Assembly (NCBI GenBank): GCA_910587285.1 | Contig: CAJULM010000011.1 | Span: forward strand, 1-22,725 | Direction of reading: 5' to 3' | DNA from: an uncultured Oscillospiraceae bacterium | Lineage (GTDB): Bacteria > Bacillota > Clostridia > Oscillospirales > Oscillospiraceae | DNA length: 22,725 nt | Shown: one piece after another, positions 1 through 7,404 of the stretch | Layout of the letters: the number at the start of each line of letters is the position of its first letter | How positions within the stretch are numbered: position 1 is the stretch's first letter | Position numbers and translations under genes: made by a program | Notes under the pieces: model-generated | What the model saw: the letters and a program-made list of their open reading frames with translations, nothing else | The model's database searches: none | What the model was told of the DNA's origin: nothing

Positions 1-126
1 GCGAAAGCGACCGAGCCGCCCTGACCGCTTCGCAGCGTGACAACGTCGTCGCAAGCTCCTTCTTTCCCCACAATCAGCTCCCACGAAAGTTCGAGCCCGC
101 TTATCAAATTATAAGGAGAGACTACC

Positions 127-498
127 ATGAAAACGTTCTGGAAAGCCCTTGGCATCGCCGCCCTGGCCGCCGTCGTCCCCGTCCGCTTCAAGAAGAACGA
201 GGAGACCGGCAAAAAGACCTTCCAGTCCCTGCTGTGGAAGCTGGATGTCACGCCCAACCCGGACCACTCCAGCACCCAGATCGACCTGGCCTTGATGGAG
301 GGCGTCGTCACCGGCCCCATCTTCAACGCCATATCCGCCAAGAAGGAGGCCGCCCTGTTCGCCGACGACGAGCCGGACGCCGCCGTGGTGGCCGCTGACG
401 AGGCCCAGATGGCCGCAGATGAGGCCCAGATGGCGGCGGATGAGGCTCAGGCTGCCGCAGACGAGGCCATAGAGGCCGATTTTGACCCCGAATTTTAA
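127..498 (+). CDS. Small membrane-anchored protein with Ala/Asp/Glu-rich heptad repeats
   Basis: I do not recognise a family for this 123-residue protein. The start at 127 is preceded by AAGGAGAG with good spacing. Residues 1-20 form a short hydrophobic segment after a lysine, which could be one membrane helix or an uncleaved signal. The middle (about 22-75) is mixed polar. Residues 89-116 consist of four tandem seven-residue units of the form AADEAQM, followed by an acidic tail that ends in DFDPEF. A heptad repeat of this composition suggests a long amphipathic helix or coiled coil. It sits 18 bases upstream of mscL and is probably cotranscribed with it, so a role at the membrane is plausible but not shown. 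The protein is confidently coding from its ribosome site and codon use; its function is unknown. Confidence 0.7.
   Translation: MKTFWKALGIAALAAVVPVRFKKNEETGKKTFQSLLWKLDVTPNPDHSSTQIDLALMEGVVTGPIFNAISAKKEAALFADDEPDAAVVAADEAQMAADEAQMAADEAQAAADEAIEADFDPEF
391..474 (+). repeat. Four 21-bp in-frame tandem repeats
   Basis: Four consecutive 21-base units begin at 391, 412, 433 and 454, each encoding AADEA plus two further residues. The first two units are nearly identical and the last two have drifted mostly at third codon positions, which suggests expansion followed by divergence within a translated frame. Confidence 0.8.
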
Positions 499-516
499 GG
501 GGAGGAAACCGCACAA

Positions 517-921
517 ATGAAACAATTCCTGAATGAGTTCAAGCAGTTCATCGCCCGGGGAAACGTGATGGACATGGCCGTGGGCGTTATCATCGGCGGG
601 GCGTTCAACGGCATCATCACCTCCCTCATCGACTGCGTCATCAACCCCATCCTGGGGATGGTCGCCGGGGACGGGACGGCGCTGGCCGGTTCGCTGTCCT
701 TCTCCCTGCCCGGCGGGGGCGAGCTGCTGCTGGGCAGCTTCCTCACCTCCGTGCTCAACTTTTTGGTGATGGCCTTTGTGGTGTTCTGCCTGGTGAAAGG
801 GCTGAACAGGCTCCACCGGAAAAAGGAGGAGGCCCCCCCTGCCCCGCCGGCGCCCTCGGCAGAGGAAACACTGCTGACGGAAATTCGCGATTTATTAAAG
901 GAGAACCAAAGCAATGCCTGA
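517..921 (+). CDS. mscL: Large-conductance mechanosensitive channel MscL
   Basis: MscL is a pentameric inner-membrane channel that opens under membrane tension and releases small solutes during hypo-osmotic shock. The 134-residue length matches the family (E. coli 136). The N-terminal amphipathic segment and the signature RGNVMDMAVGVIIGGAF (residues 14-30) lead into the first pore-lining helix (about 16-47). The periplasmic loop is followed by the second helix (about 70-97), a basic stretch, a Pro-rich linker and a C-terminal cytoplasmic helix (about 116-130). A GGGAGG site precedes the ATG. Its end overlaps the next gene by 8 bases, so the two are likely translationally coupled. Identification is secure from the signature and topology. 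Confidence 0.96.
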   Translation: MKQFLNEFKQFIARGNVMDMAVGVIIGGAFNGIITSLIDCVINPILGMVAGDGTALAGSLSFSLPGGGELLLGSFLTSVLNFLVMAFVVFCLVKGLNRLHRKKEEAPPAPPAPSAEETLLTEIRDLLKENQSNA

Positions 922-1255
922 ATCACAGACCAACCAGCCGCAGGAAAGCGGCTATGTTCCCGCGTCCTTTGAAAAGCGCACCGCCGCTTGGATGGGCATC
1001 GCCTATGCCCTCATGTTCCTCTTTGTGGTGGATTTCGCCATCTACACCGGCGGCCGGGAGCTGCCCGGCACCTTTCCGCTGTTTTTGGTGCCGGTGTCCG
1101 TGGCCCTGGCCGTCGTCACCGGCCGCCGCCTGAAGCTGAAAACCTGCCCCGGCGGCACCGCCTGCGGCGTGTTCGCCCTCACCCTGTCCGCCGCCGGTGT
1201 CCTGTTCGGCCTGATCCTGGGCTGGCCCGCCCTGCTGGCCGCCTTCCAGCGGTAG
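914..1255 (+). CDS. Small three-helix membrane protein, unknown function
   Basis: This 113-residue protein overlaps the end of mscL by 8 bases and has a GGAG site nine bases before its ATG. After a polar N-terminus of about 22 residues it has three hydrophobic stretches at about 24-45, 53-70 and 83-110, separated by short charged turns (RRLKLK at 71-76). I recognise no family. Its placement between mscL and rsmG with almost no gaps suggests one transcription unit. It could be a generic small integral membrane protein; nothing visible gives an enzymatic role. Confidence 0.75.
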   Translation: MPESQTNQPQESGYVPASFEKRTAAWMGIAYALMFLFVVDFAIYTGGRELPGTFPLFLVPVSVALAVVTGRRLKLKTCPGGTACGVFALTLSAAGVLFGLILGWPALLAAFQR

Positions 1256-1258
1256 GCC

Positions 1259-1984
1259 ATGCGTACCCTCATAGAGACCGGGCTGGCCCAGCTGGGGCTG
1301 GCCCCACAGAGCCCCCCATCCGCCCCCGCCCAGTTGGAGCGGTTCGGGGGCCTTTTGCTGGAAAAAAACCGGGTGATGAACCTCACCGCCATCACCGACC
1401 CCGCGGACGTGGCCACCCTCCATATGCTGGACTGCGCCGCCCTGCTCACCTGTGGGGCGTTTGCCGGAAAAACCCTCATCGACGTAGGCACGGGGGCGGG
1501 CTTCCCCGGCGTGCCCCTCAAAATTTTGGAGCCCACCCTCTCCGTCACCCTGCTGGACGCGCTGGGCAAGCGGGTGGACTGGCTCAACGAGACCGCTGCC
1601 GCCCTGGAGCTGAAGGACATCGCCGCCGTCCACGGCCGGGCGGAGGAGGCAGGCCGGGACCCCGCCCTGCGGGAGCGCTTCGACTTCGCCACCGCCAGGG
1701 CGGTGGCCGAGCTGCGGGTGCTGTGCGAGCTGTGCCTGCCCTTTGTGCGGCCGGGGGGCTTCTTCCTGGCCATGAAGGGGACGGACTGCGGGGAGGAGCT
1801 GGACCGGGCCCTGCCCGTCATCCAAGCCCTGGGCGGCACGGCGGAGGGCTGGCGGGATTACGCCATCCCCCACACCCACGTCAGCCACCGGGTCATCATC
1901 GTGAAAAAAACTGCGGAAACCCCGTCTCAATACCCCCGGCGGTGGGCTAAAATACAAAAGGCAGTTCCATTCCCCCCCCTCTGA
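1259..1984 (+). CDS. rsmG: 16S rRNA (guanine-527-N7)-methyltransferase RsmG
   Basis: RsmG (GidB) transfers a methyl group from S-adenosylmethionine to N7 of G527 in the 530 loop of 16S rRNA; loss in other bacteria gives low-level streptomycin resistance. The 241-residue protein has the family landmarks in order: NLTAI at 41-45, the SAM-binding glycine loop DVGTGAGFPG at 75-84, a following acidic strand end (LLDALGKR), and the ATARAVAEL segment. Start at 1259 lies 3 bases after the previous stop and has only a weak ribosome site, so coupled translation is likely. rsmG usually follows mnmG in Firmicutes; here it follows mscL and a small membrane gene instead. The very C-terminal residues after about 220 are Pro/Lys-rich and not typical of the family. 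Confidence 0.95.
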   Translation: MRTLIETGLAQLGLAPQSPPSAPAQLERFGGLLLEKNRVMNLTAITDPADVATLHMLDCAALLTCGAFAGKTLIDVGTGAGFPGVPLKILEPTLSVTLLDALGKRVDWLNETAAALELKDIAAVHGRAEEAGRDPALRERFDFATARAVAELRVLCELCLPFVRPGGFFLAMKGTDCGEELDRALPVIQALGGTAEGWRDYAIPHTHVSHRVIIVKKTAETPSQYPRRWAKIQKAVPFPPL

Positions 1985-2033
1985 GGGAAGAACGAAAAAC
2001 CGTCACATTTTTGAAAATTTTTTTAGAAATTTG

Positions 2034-2062
2034 TTGTCATTTTTCCCTCCGTGTGCTATCAT
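2034..2062 (+). promoter_or_regulatory. Sigma-A-type promoter of the MinD-like gene
   Basis: TTGTCA at 2034-2039, exactly 17 bases, then TATCAT at 2057-2062, embedded in an AT-rich stretch between rsmG and the next gene. The AGGAGG ribosome site follows at about 2079. One mismatch to each consensus hexamer. Confidence 0.75.
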
Positions 2063-2091
2063 TTTCATATGTATCGGAAGGAGGCTGTTCC

Positions 2092-2823
2092 ATGGGCGCC
2101 GCCATTATGATCACATCGGGAAAGGGCGGAACGGGGAAAACCTCCCTCACCGCCGGCGCGGCCTCCTGCCTGGCCGCCCTGGGCCACCGGGTGCTGTGCA
2201 TCGACCTGGACATCGGCCTGCGCAATCTGGATCTGGTGCTGGGCCTGTCCGACCGGGCGGTGATGGATTTCTCGGACGTGATGGAATACCGCTGCTCGCT
2301 GCTGTCCGCCTGCGTGGAGCAGCCGGAAATCAAGGGCCTGTACCTGCTCACCGCCCCCCTCAGCCCCGACGGGCTGGAGGCCGAGCGCTTCTGCCAGGTG
2401 GTAGCGGACGCCAAGGATTGCTTTGACTTCGTATTCATGGATTCCCCCGCCGGACTGGGGGGCGGCTTTCAGCTGGCCCTGGGGGCGGCCGACCGAGCCG
2501 TCGTGGTGTCCGCCGTGGACCCCGCCGCCCTGCGGGACGCCCAGCGCACCGTGGCCGAGCTCCACGCCCTGCCCCAGCTCCACCTGGTCATGAACCGGGT
2601 GCAGCCCAAGCTCATCCGAAAGCTGCGCACCTCCATCGACAGCGCCATGGACGCCGCCGGCCTGCCCCTCTTGGGGGTGGTCCCTGAGGACCCGGCCGTC
2701 ACCTTGGCCGCCGCAGCCGGCGTACCCCTGGTGCTAACCACTTACAAGGGGGCGGCCCCGGCGTATCTCAACATTGCCAAACGAATTTTAGGCCAGCGCG
2801 TGCCCCTGCTGCGGATTCGCTGA
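2092..2823 (+). CDS. MinD/ParA-family ATPase (MinD-like)
   Basis: A 243-residue deviant-Walker P-loop ATPase. Residues 10-17 read GKGGTGKT, placing the signature lysine (K11) and the Walker lysine (K16) at the same positions as in E. coli MinD. The switch region DLDIGLRNLD follows at about 42-51 and DSPAG is seen near 121-125. In MinD the next residues are usually IE; here they are LG. The C-terminus is basic and hydrophobic and could serve as a membrane-targeting helix. The ATG at 2092 is chosen because AGGAGG lies seven bases upstream; an in-frame extension to 2011 runs through the promoter. MinD places the division site with MinC and MinE, but neither partner is here. In clostridia mgsA often lies near minCDE-rodA, and mgsA follows here, which supports a MinD origin. 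A ParA-like or flagellar FlhG-like role cannot be excluded. Confidence 0.85.
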   Translation: MGAAIMITSGKGGTGKTSLTAGAASCLAALGHRVLCIDLDIGLRNLDLVLGLSDRAVMDFSDVMEYRCSLLSACVEQPEIKGLYLLTAPLSPDGLEAERFCQVVADAKDCFDFVFMDSPAGLGGGFQLALGAADRAVVVSAVDPAALRDAQRTVAELHALPQLHLVMNRVQPKLIRKLRTSIDSAMDAAGLPLLGVVPEDPAVTLAAAAGVPLVLTTYKGAAPAYLNIAKRILGQRVPLLRIR

Positions 2824-2910
2824 CTCAAAATAGATTTTCCAAGCAAAACAATCTCAAAATCTGAGCGGGAAGCAGGCCCGCCCAATACCACCCAGAAAGG
2901 AAGGGGTCAT

Positions 2911-3324
2911 ATGAACATCGCTCTGATGAGCCACGACAACAAAAAGGAGCTCATGGTCCAATTCTGCATTGCCTACTGCGGCATTCTCTCCAAGCACACC
3001 GTCTGCGCCACCAGCAATACCGGCAAGCAGGTTGCCGAGGCCACCGGCCTGCCGGTGCAGCTGTTCCTGGCCCACACCCAGGGCGGCAGCCAGCAGATCG
3101 GCGCCCGCATCGCCTATGACGAGATCGACATGGTGCTGTTCTTCAACGACCCCAACTCCGATGAGCTGGAAAAGGACCTGCACTACATCATCAATTTGTG
3201 CGACCAGCACAACGTCCCCATCGCCACCAATGCCGCCACCGCCGAGATGCTCATCCACGGTCTGGCCCGGGGGGACCTGGACTGGCGGGAGATTCTCAAG
3301 CCGACCAAGCCGTTGAAGGTGTAA
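2911..3324 (+). CDS. mgsA: Methylglyoxal synthase-like protein, catalytic Asp replaced
   Basis: Methylglyoxal synthase converts dihydroxyacetone phosphate to methylglyoxal and phosphate. This 137-residue protein aligns along the whole family: ALMSHDNKK near the start, the central GG-QQ-GA element, FFNDP at 77-81 and the IATNAATAE strand at 105-112. However, the catalytic base (Asp71 of E. coli, in GGDQQ) is Ser60 here (GGSQQ). The phosphate-binding GTTG is SNTG (35-38), and the segment that carries His98 in E. coli is replaced by SDELEKDL. The fold is therefore clear but ordinary catalysis is doubtful. The start has an AAAGGAAGG-type ribosome site. It lies 87 bases after the MinD-like gene. 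The symbol marks homology only. Confidence 0.8.
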   Translation: MNIALMSHDNKKELMVQFCIAYCGILSKHTVCATSNTGKQVAEATGLPVQLFLAHTQGGSQQIGARIAYDEIDMVLFFNDPNSDELEKDLHYIINLCDQHNVPIATNAATAEMLIHGLARGDLDWREILKPTKPLKV

Positions 3325-3329
3325 AGAAG

Positions 3330-3452
3330 CGCGAGGGTAGACACATAGGCCCGGATGGACCGGAGCGAGGGGCAAAACCCAGGCGGGCACGGCCCGCCGG
3401 ATTTGCCCCGAGTCGGAAGGAAGCCGGGCCGTATATGTGTTCAACCCGAGCG
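3330..3452 (+). ncRNA. Long imperfect hairpin, candidate structured RNA or leader of hisS
   Basis: The mgsA-hisS gap folds into one long stem. Paired blocks are 3330-3332/3450-3452, 3335-3338/3444-3447, 3341-3347/3434-3440, 3348-3354/3424-3430, 3360-3362/3414-3416, 3369-3376/3402-3409 and a terminal 7-bp stem 3382-3388/3392-3398 with a 3-base loop. Tandem G-A/A-G mismatches occur twice, at 3333-3334/3448-3449 and 3367-3368/3410-3411. There is no T run, so it is not an ordinary terminator. It starts 6 bases after the mgsA stop and ends 80 bases before hisS. It could be a regulatory leader, a processed 3' UTR, an independent RNA or a repeated palindromic element; the sequence does not decide which. 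Confidence 0.5.
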
Positions 3453-3532
3453 TGACAACAGAGAAACGCGGATGGCTGCCTCTCGTTCAGGAAAGGCTTT
3501 CCAGCGTATGATACAACAAAGGAGACCTACCC

Positions 3533-4900
3533 ATGGCAAAACAAAAACCCCGGACTCTGTCCGGCTTTATGGAGCTGCTCCCCGCGCCCCAGGCCCAATT
3601 TGAGCGCATGGTCGAGCTGATGCGCCAATCCTACGCCCTCTATGGCTTCACCCCCCTGGACACCCCCGTCATCGAGGCCAGCGAGGTGCTGCTGGCCAAG
3701 GCCGGCGGCGAGACGGAAAAGCAGATCTACCGCTTCAACAAGGGGGACAGCGACTTGTCCCTCCGCTTTGACCTCACCGTCCCCCTGGCCAAATACGTGG
3801 CCCTGCACTACGCCGAGCTGTCCTTCCCCTTCCGCCGGTTCCAGATCGGCAAGGTCTACCGAGGAGAGCGGGCCCAGCGGGGCCGCTTCCGGGAGTTCTA
3901 CCAGGCGGACATCGACGTGATCGGCGACGGAAAGCTGGACATCGTCAACGAGGCGGAAATCCCCGCCATCATCTATCAGACCTTCACCAGCCTGGGGCTG
4001 CGCCGCTTCCAGGTCCACGTGAACAACCGCAAGGTGCTCAGCGGGTTTTACGCCATGCTGGGCCTGACCGAGAAATCCGGCGACATCATGCGGGTGGTGG
4101 ATAAGCTGCCCAAAATCGGCGCGGAGAAGGTGCGGGAGCTGCTCACCGGCGATGGGCTGGCCCTTTCTGGAGAGCAGGCGGATGAGATTTTGAAGTTCAT
4201 CTCCATTACAGGAAGTAATAATACGGTGCTTTCCGCCCTAAAGGAATACTGCGGCCGCCACGAGCTGTTCGACCAGGGGCTGGACGAGCTCTCCGCCGTG
4301 GTAAAGTACCTGGGGACCTTCGGCGTGCCGGAGGAGAACTTCGCCGTGGACCTCACCATCGCCCGGGGGCTGGACTACTACACCGGCACCGTGTACGAGA
4401 CCTTCATGCTGGACCACCCGGAGATCGGCTCCATCTGCTCCGGCGGGCGGTATGACAACTTAGCGGAATATTATACTGACAAACAACTGCCCGGCGTTGG
4501 CATATCCATCGGCCTCACCCGGCTGTTCTACGTGCTCCAGGAGCAGGGATACTTAAACGGCGCACTCCTCACCGCCCCGGCGGACGTGCTGGTGCTGCCC
4601 ATGACGGACGACCTCTCCCCCGCCATCGCCCTGGCCACCGCGCTGCGCGGGGCGGGCATCCGTGCCCAGCTGTACACCGAGCAGAAGAAGTTCAAGCAGA
4701 AGATGTCCTACGCCGACAAGCTGGGCGTCCCCTACATCCTGTTATTAGGGGAGGATGAAATTACTCAGGGGAAAGCCTCTCTGAAGGATATGCGCACCGG
4801 GGAGCAGGAGCTACTCAGCGCGGCGGAGATCATTGAGCGGATTCGCCTGGCCCTGGCCGGCAGCGCCGCCCAAGCCCCCATCCGGGAACCGGAAAATTAA
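3533..4900 (+). CDS. hisS: Histidyl-tRNA synthetase
   Basis: Class II synthetase that charges tRNA-His with histidine in the cytoplasm. The 455-residue protein shows motif 2 (YRGERAQRGRFREFYQADID, about 109-128), the histidine-specific ARGLDYYTG at 277-285, motif 3 around GVGISIGLTRL (321-331) and a C-terminal anticodon-binding alpha/beta domain from about 350. The N-terminus reads LSGFMELLP rather than the common RGTKDILP, and the protein is somewhat longer than the 420-430 typical of the family, with an extended Ala/Pro tail. AAAGGAG precedes the ATG. It is followed by a small membrane-anchored gene and aspS; hisS and aspS are commonly adjacent in Firmicutes. Confidence 0.97.
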   Translation: MAKQKPRTLSGFMELLPAPQAQFERMVELMRQSYALYGFTPLDTPVIEASEVLLAKAGGETEKQIYRFNKGDSDLSLRFDLTVPLAKYVALHYAELSFPFRRFQIGKVYRGERAQRGRFREFYQADIDVIGDGKLDIVNEAEIPAIIYQTFTSLGLRRFQVHVNNRKVLSGFYAMLGLTEKSGDIMRVVDKLPKIGAEKVRELLTGDGLALSGEQADEILKFISITGSNNTVLSALKEYCGRHELFDQGLDELSAVVKYLGTFGVPEENFAVDLTIARGLDYYTGTVYETFMLDHPEIGSICSGGRYDNLAEYYTDKQLPGVGISIGLTRLFYVLQEQGYLNGALLTAPADVLVLPMTDDLSPAIALATALRGAGIRAQLYTEQKKFKQKMSYADKLGVPYILLLGEDEITQGKASLKDMRTGEQELLSAAEIIERIRLALAGSAAQAPIREPEN

Positions 4901-4940
4901 ATCCTAACTGTAATATATTGTTTTTATATTGCGATTGGTG

Positions 4941-5456
4941 ATGAGATTGAAAAAGAAGGGATTCCTCCTCGCCGGAGCGGCCTCCGCAGTCATCGCCCTG
5001 CTCTGCCTGTGGTACACCCGGCCCCAGACGTGGGTGGAGATTACCGGGGAGGACGCGGAGGTGCTGTTCGCCAGCCTCACCATGGCCGACCCGGACTGGG
5101 AGGCGGAGACTGCCGAGGAAAAGCTGGGCTACCTGCACTGGCAGGTCAAGCAGAACGACCCCAGGCGGGAGGAGGCAGGCGAAAAGCTCCTCCAGGTGCT
5201 GAAACGGTACACCTTCCGGGCCAGCCTGAACAGCCTGATGCCTCGGGACGGGATCTCCATGGGGTGGCGGGACGACATCACCGCCGCCATCACCTGGGGA
5301 GAGGGCAACAGACAATTCTTCTATTTCGGCGAAAGCGGAAAGATGATCTCCCACAATGGCTGGGGCTATGACATCTATTACTGCGACCCGGCCCTGTTCT
5401 ACGAGCTGGTGGAAATTGTACGGACGTATGGTGTCCCTGAGGAAGCCACAGGTTGA
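4941..5456 (+). CDS. Small membrane-anchored protein, unknown function
   Basis: A 171-residue protein with a basic N-terminus (RLKKK), one hydrophobic helix at about 7-24 and a soluble domain of about 145 residues that would lie outside the membrane. The domain is rich in Trp, Asp and Glu and has aromatic patches such as FFYFGESGK and GYDIYYCDP near the end. No lipobox cysteine is evident and I recognise no family. No good ribosome site precedes ATG 4941 or the alternative TTG at 4929, so the start is uncertain. The region just upstream (4900-4935) is strikingly AT-rich, which may hide a promoter. It separates the usually adjacent hisS and aspS. Confidence 0.65.
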   Translation: MRLKKKGFLLAGAASAVIALLCLWYTRPQTWVEITGEDAEVLFASLTMADPDWEAETAEEKLGYLHWQVKQNDPRREEAGEKLLQVLKRYTFRASLNSLMPRDGISMGWRDDITAAITWGEGNRQFFYFGESGKMISHNGWGYDIYYCDPALFYELVEIVRTYGVPEEATG

Positions 5457-5503
5457 CTCAGGGTTATCAAATAACAAGACTATACAAATTGGAGATGATT
5501 CCA

Positions 5504-7282
5504 ATGGTTCAATCACGCACCCATACCTGCAACGACCTGCGCATAGAACACGTAGGCCAGCAGGTGAAGCTTGTGGGCTGGATGGAGAATATCCGGGAGG
5601 TGGGCCAGAACCTGGCCTTTGTGGTGCTCCGGGACTTCTACGGCACCACCCAGATCGTCCTGGAGAGCGAGGAGATGATGGCGGCCGTCAAGGGGCTGAA
5701 CAAGGAGTCCACCCTCTCGGTGGAGGGCGTGGTCCGGGAGCGGGACAGCAAGAACCCCAAGCTGCCCACCGGCGACATTGAGGTGGTGCCCGCCAAAATC
5801 GAGGTGCTGGGCCGCTGCCGCCACAACGAGCTGCCCTTCCCCATCAACCGCAGCCGGGAGGCCGACGAGTCCACCCGGCTGAAGTACCGCTATCTCGACC
5901 TGCGCAACCCCGAGGTGAAGAACAACATCATCCTCCGGTGCCAGGTGGTGGCCGCCCTGCGCGCCGCCATGACCGACGAAGGCTTTTTGGAGATCACCAC
6001 CCCCATCCTGACCGCCTCCTCCCCGGAGGGGGCCCGGGACTACCTGGTGCCCTCCCGCAAGCACCCGGGTAAGTTCTACGCCCTGCCTCAAGCCCCCCAG
6101 CAGTTCAAGCAGCTGCTCATGGCCTCCGGCTTCGACAAGTATTTCCAGATCGCCCCCTGCTTCCGGGACGAGGACGCCCGGGGCGACCGCTCGCCCGGCG
6201 AGTTCTACCAGCTGGATATGGAGATGGCCTTCGCCAGCCAGGACGACGTATTCGCCGTGCTGGAGCGGGTCCTCCCCCCCATTTTTGCCAAGTACGGCAA
6301 GTACAACATCGCCTCTCAGGCGCCGTTCCAGCGCATCCCCTATTTGGAGGCCATGGACAAGTACGGCTCCGACAAGCCCGACCTGCGCATTGACCTGACC
6401 CTTACCGACGCCACACAACTGCTGGCCGGGTGCGGCTTCGGGCCCTTTGAGGGGAACACCGTCAAGGCCATCGTGGTGTCCGGCTTTGAGGGCACCCGGA
6501 AGCAGATCGACGGCATCTGCAACGAGGTGGAGGTCCAGTCGGGCAACAAGGCGTACTGGTTCCGCTACGATGAGAAGGGTGAAATCGTGGGCGGCATCGC
6601 CAAATTTGTCCAGCCCATCAAGGATCAGGTGGTGGAGGCCCTGGGGCTGACCCCCGGCTGCTTCGTGGGGCTGACGACGGGCAAGCTGCTCGCCGCCCAG
6701 AAGACGGCGGGCGTGCTGCGCAACAAGCTGGGCGCCTTCTGCCCCGGCCACATGGACGTGGAGCGGTACGAGTTCTGCTGGATCGTGGACTTCCCCATGT
6801 ACGAGATCGGGGAGGAGAGCGGCGAGCTGGAATTCTGCCACAACCCCTTCTCTATGCCCTCCGGCGGGCTGAGCACCATCGAGAAGGCCATCGCGGGCGA
6901 AATCGACCCGCTGAGCATCACCGCCGACCAGTACGACCTGGTGTGCAACGGCGTGGAGCTGTCCTCCGGGGCGGTGCGGAACCACGACCCGGAGATCATG
7001 ATCAAGGCGTTTCAGCTGGTTCGGCTGGGCGAGGACGACGTGATGGCCAAGTTCCCAGCTATGTACAACGCCTTTACCTACGGCGCACCCCCCCACGCGG
7101 GCATCGCGCCGGGGGTGGACCGCATGGTGATGCTACTCACCGGGGAGGAATCCATCCGGGAGGTCATCCCCTTCCCCATGAACAAGAACGCCCAGGACTT
7201 GATGATGGGCGCACCGTCCGTTGTGGACCAAAAGCAGCTGGATGAACTGAACATCACCTGCACCGCCAAAGAGGAAGAATAA
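5504..7282 (+). CDS. aspS: Aspartyl-tRNA synthetase (bacterial type)
   Basis: Class II synthetase that charges tRNA-Asp. The 592-residue length and order fit the bacterial type: an N-terminal OB-fold anticodon domain beginning RTHTCNDLR, the catalytic core with EITTPILTASSPEGARDYLV (about 163-182), motif 2 FRDEDARGDRSPGEFYQLD (about 220-238), a GAD insertion domain, and motif 3 GVDRMVMLLTGEESIREV near 536. The ATG at 5504 is chosen because GGAG lies eight bases upstream; an in-frame TTG at 5453 would overlap the preceding stop. The C-terminal 24 codons are repeated almost exactly at 7405-7480. The first stop at 7280-7282 is not followed directly by a terminator; the strong terminator comes after the second copy. 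Confidence 0.97.
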   Translation: MVQSRTHTCNDLRIEHVGQQVKLVGWMENIREVGQNLAFVVLRDFYGTTQIVLESEEMMAAVKGLNKESTLSVEGVVRERDSKNPKLPTGDIEVVPAKIEVLGRCRHNELPFPINRSREADESTRLKYRYLDLRNPEVKNNIILRCQVVAALRAAMTDEGFLEITTPILTASSPEGARDYLVPSRKHPGKFYALPQAPQQFKQLLMASGFDKYFQIAPCFRDEDARGDRSPGEFYQLDMEMAFASQDDVFAVLERVLPPIFAKYGKYNIASQAPFQRIPYLEAMDKYGSDKPDLRIDLTLTDATQLLAGCGFGPFEGNTVKAIVVSGFEGTRKQIDGICNEVEVQSGNKAYWFRYDEKGEIVGGIAKFVQPIKDQVVEALGLTPGCFVGLTTGKLLAAQKTAGVLRNKLGAFCPGHMDVERYEFCWIVDFPMYEIGEESGELEFCHNPFSMPSGGLSTIEKAIAGEIDPLSITADQYDLVCNGVELSSGAVRNHDPEIMIKAFQLVRLGEDDVMAKFPAMYNAFTYGAPPHAGIAPGVDRMVMLLTGEESIREVIPFPMNKNAQDLMMGAPSVVDQKQLDELNITCTAKEEE

Positions 7283-7301
7283 GAGCGCCCATCATTGGGG
7301 C

Positions 7302-7333
7302 CCCCGCAAAAGCGTCTTTCCGCTTTTGTGGGG
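7302..7333 (+). repeat. 13-bp stem-loop in the spacer between the two aspS ends
   Basis: Arms 7302-7314 and 7321-7333 pair over 13 positions (one G-T wobble) around a six-base loop. It is followed by a purine-rich stretch rather than T residues, so it is not a clear terminator. The surrounding 120 bases are neither coding-like nor similar to aspS. Confidence 0.6.
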
Positions 7334-7404
7334 AGAGGAGGCACAGCGGAGCAGACGAGCTTTCGCCAAAGGCGGAATCGAGTAAGCGCAGCTTGTGCCG
7401 ACGA

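Noticed and set aside
1..60. Hairpin at the left edge, followed by AGCGTGACAAC that also follows the hairpin near 3449
   Set aside because: An 11-base match is expected by chance in a window of this size, and the element is cut by the edge. The first 126 bases otherwise show only the ribosome site of the next gene.
3325..3532. T-box leader for hisS
   Set aside because: There is no TGGNACCGCG-type antiterminator sequence and no intrinsic terminator before the hisS start. The structure present is a different long hairpin.
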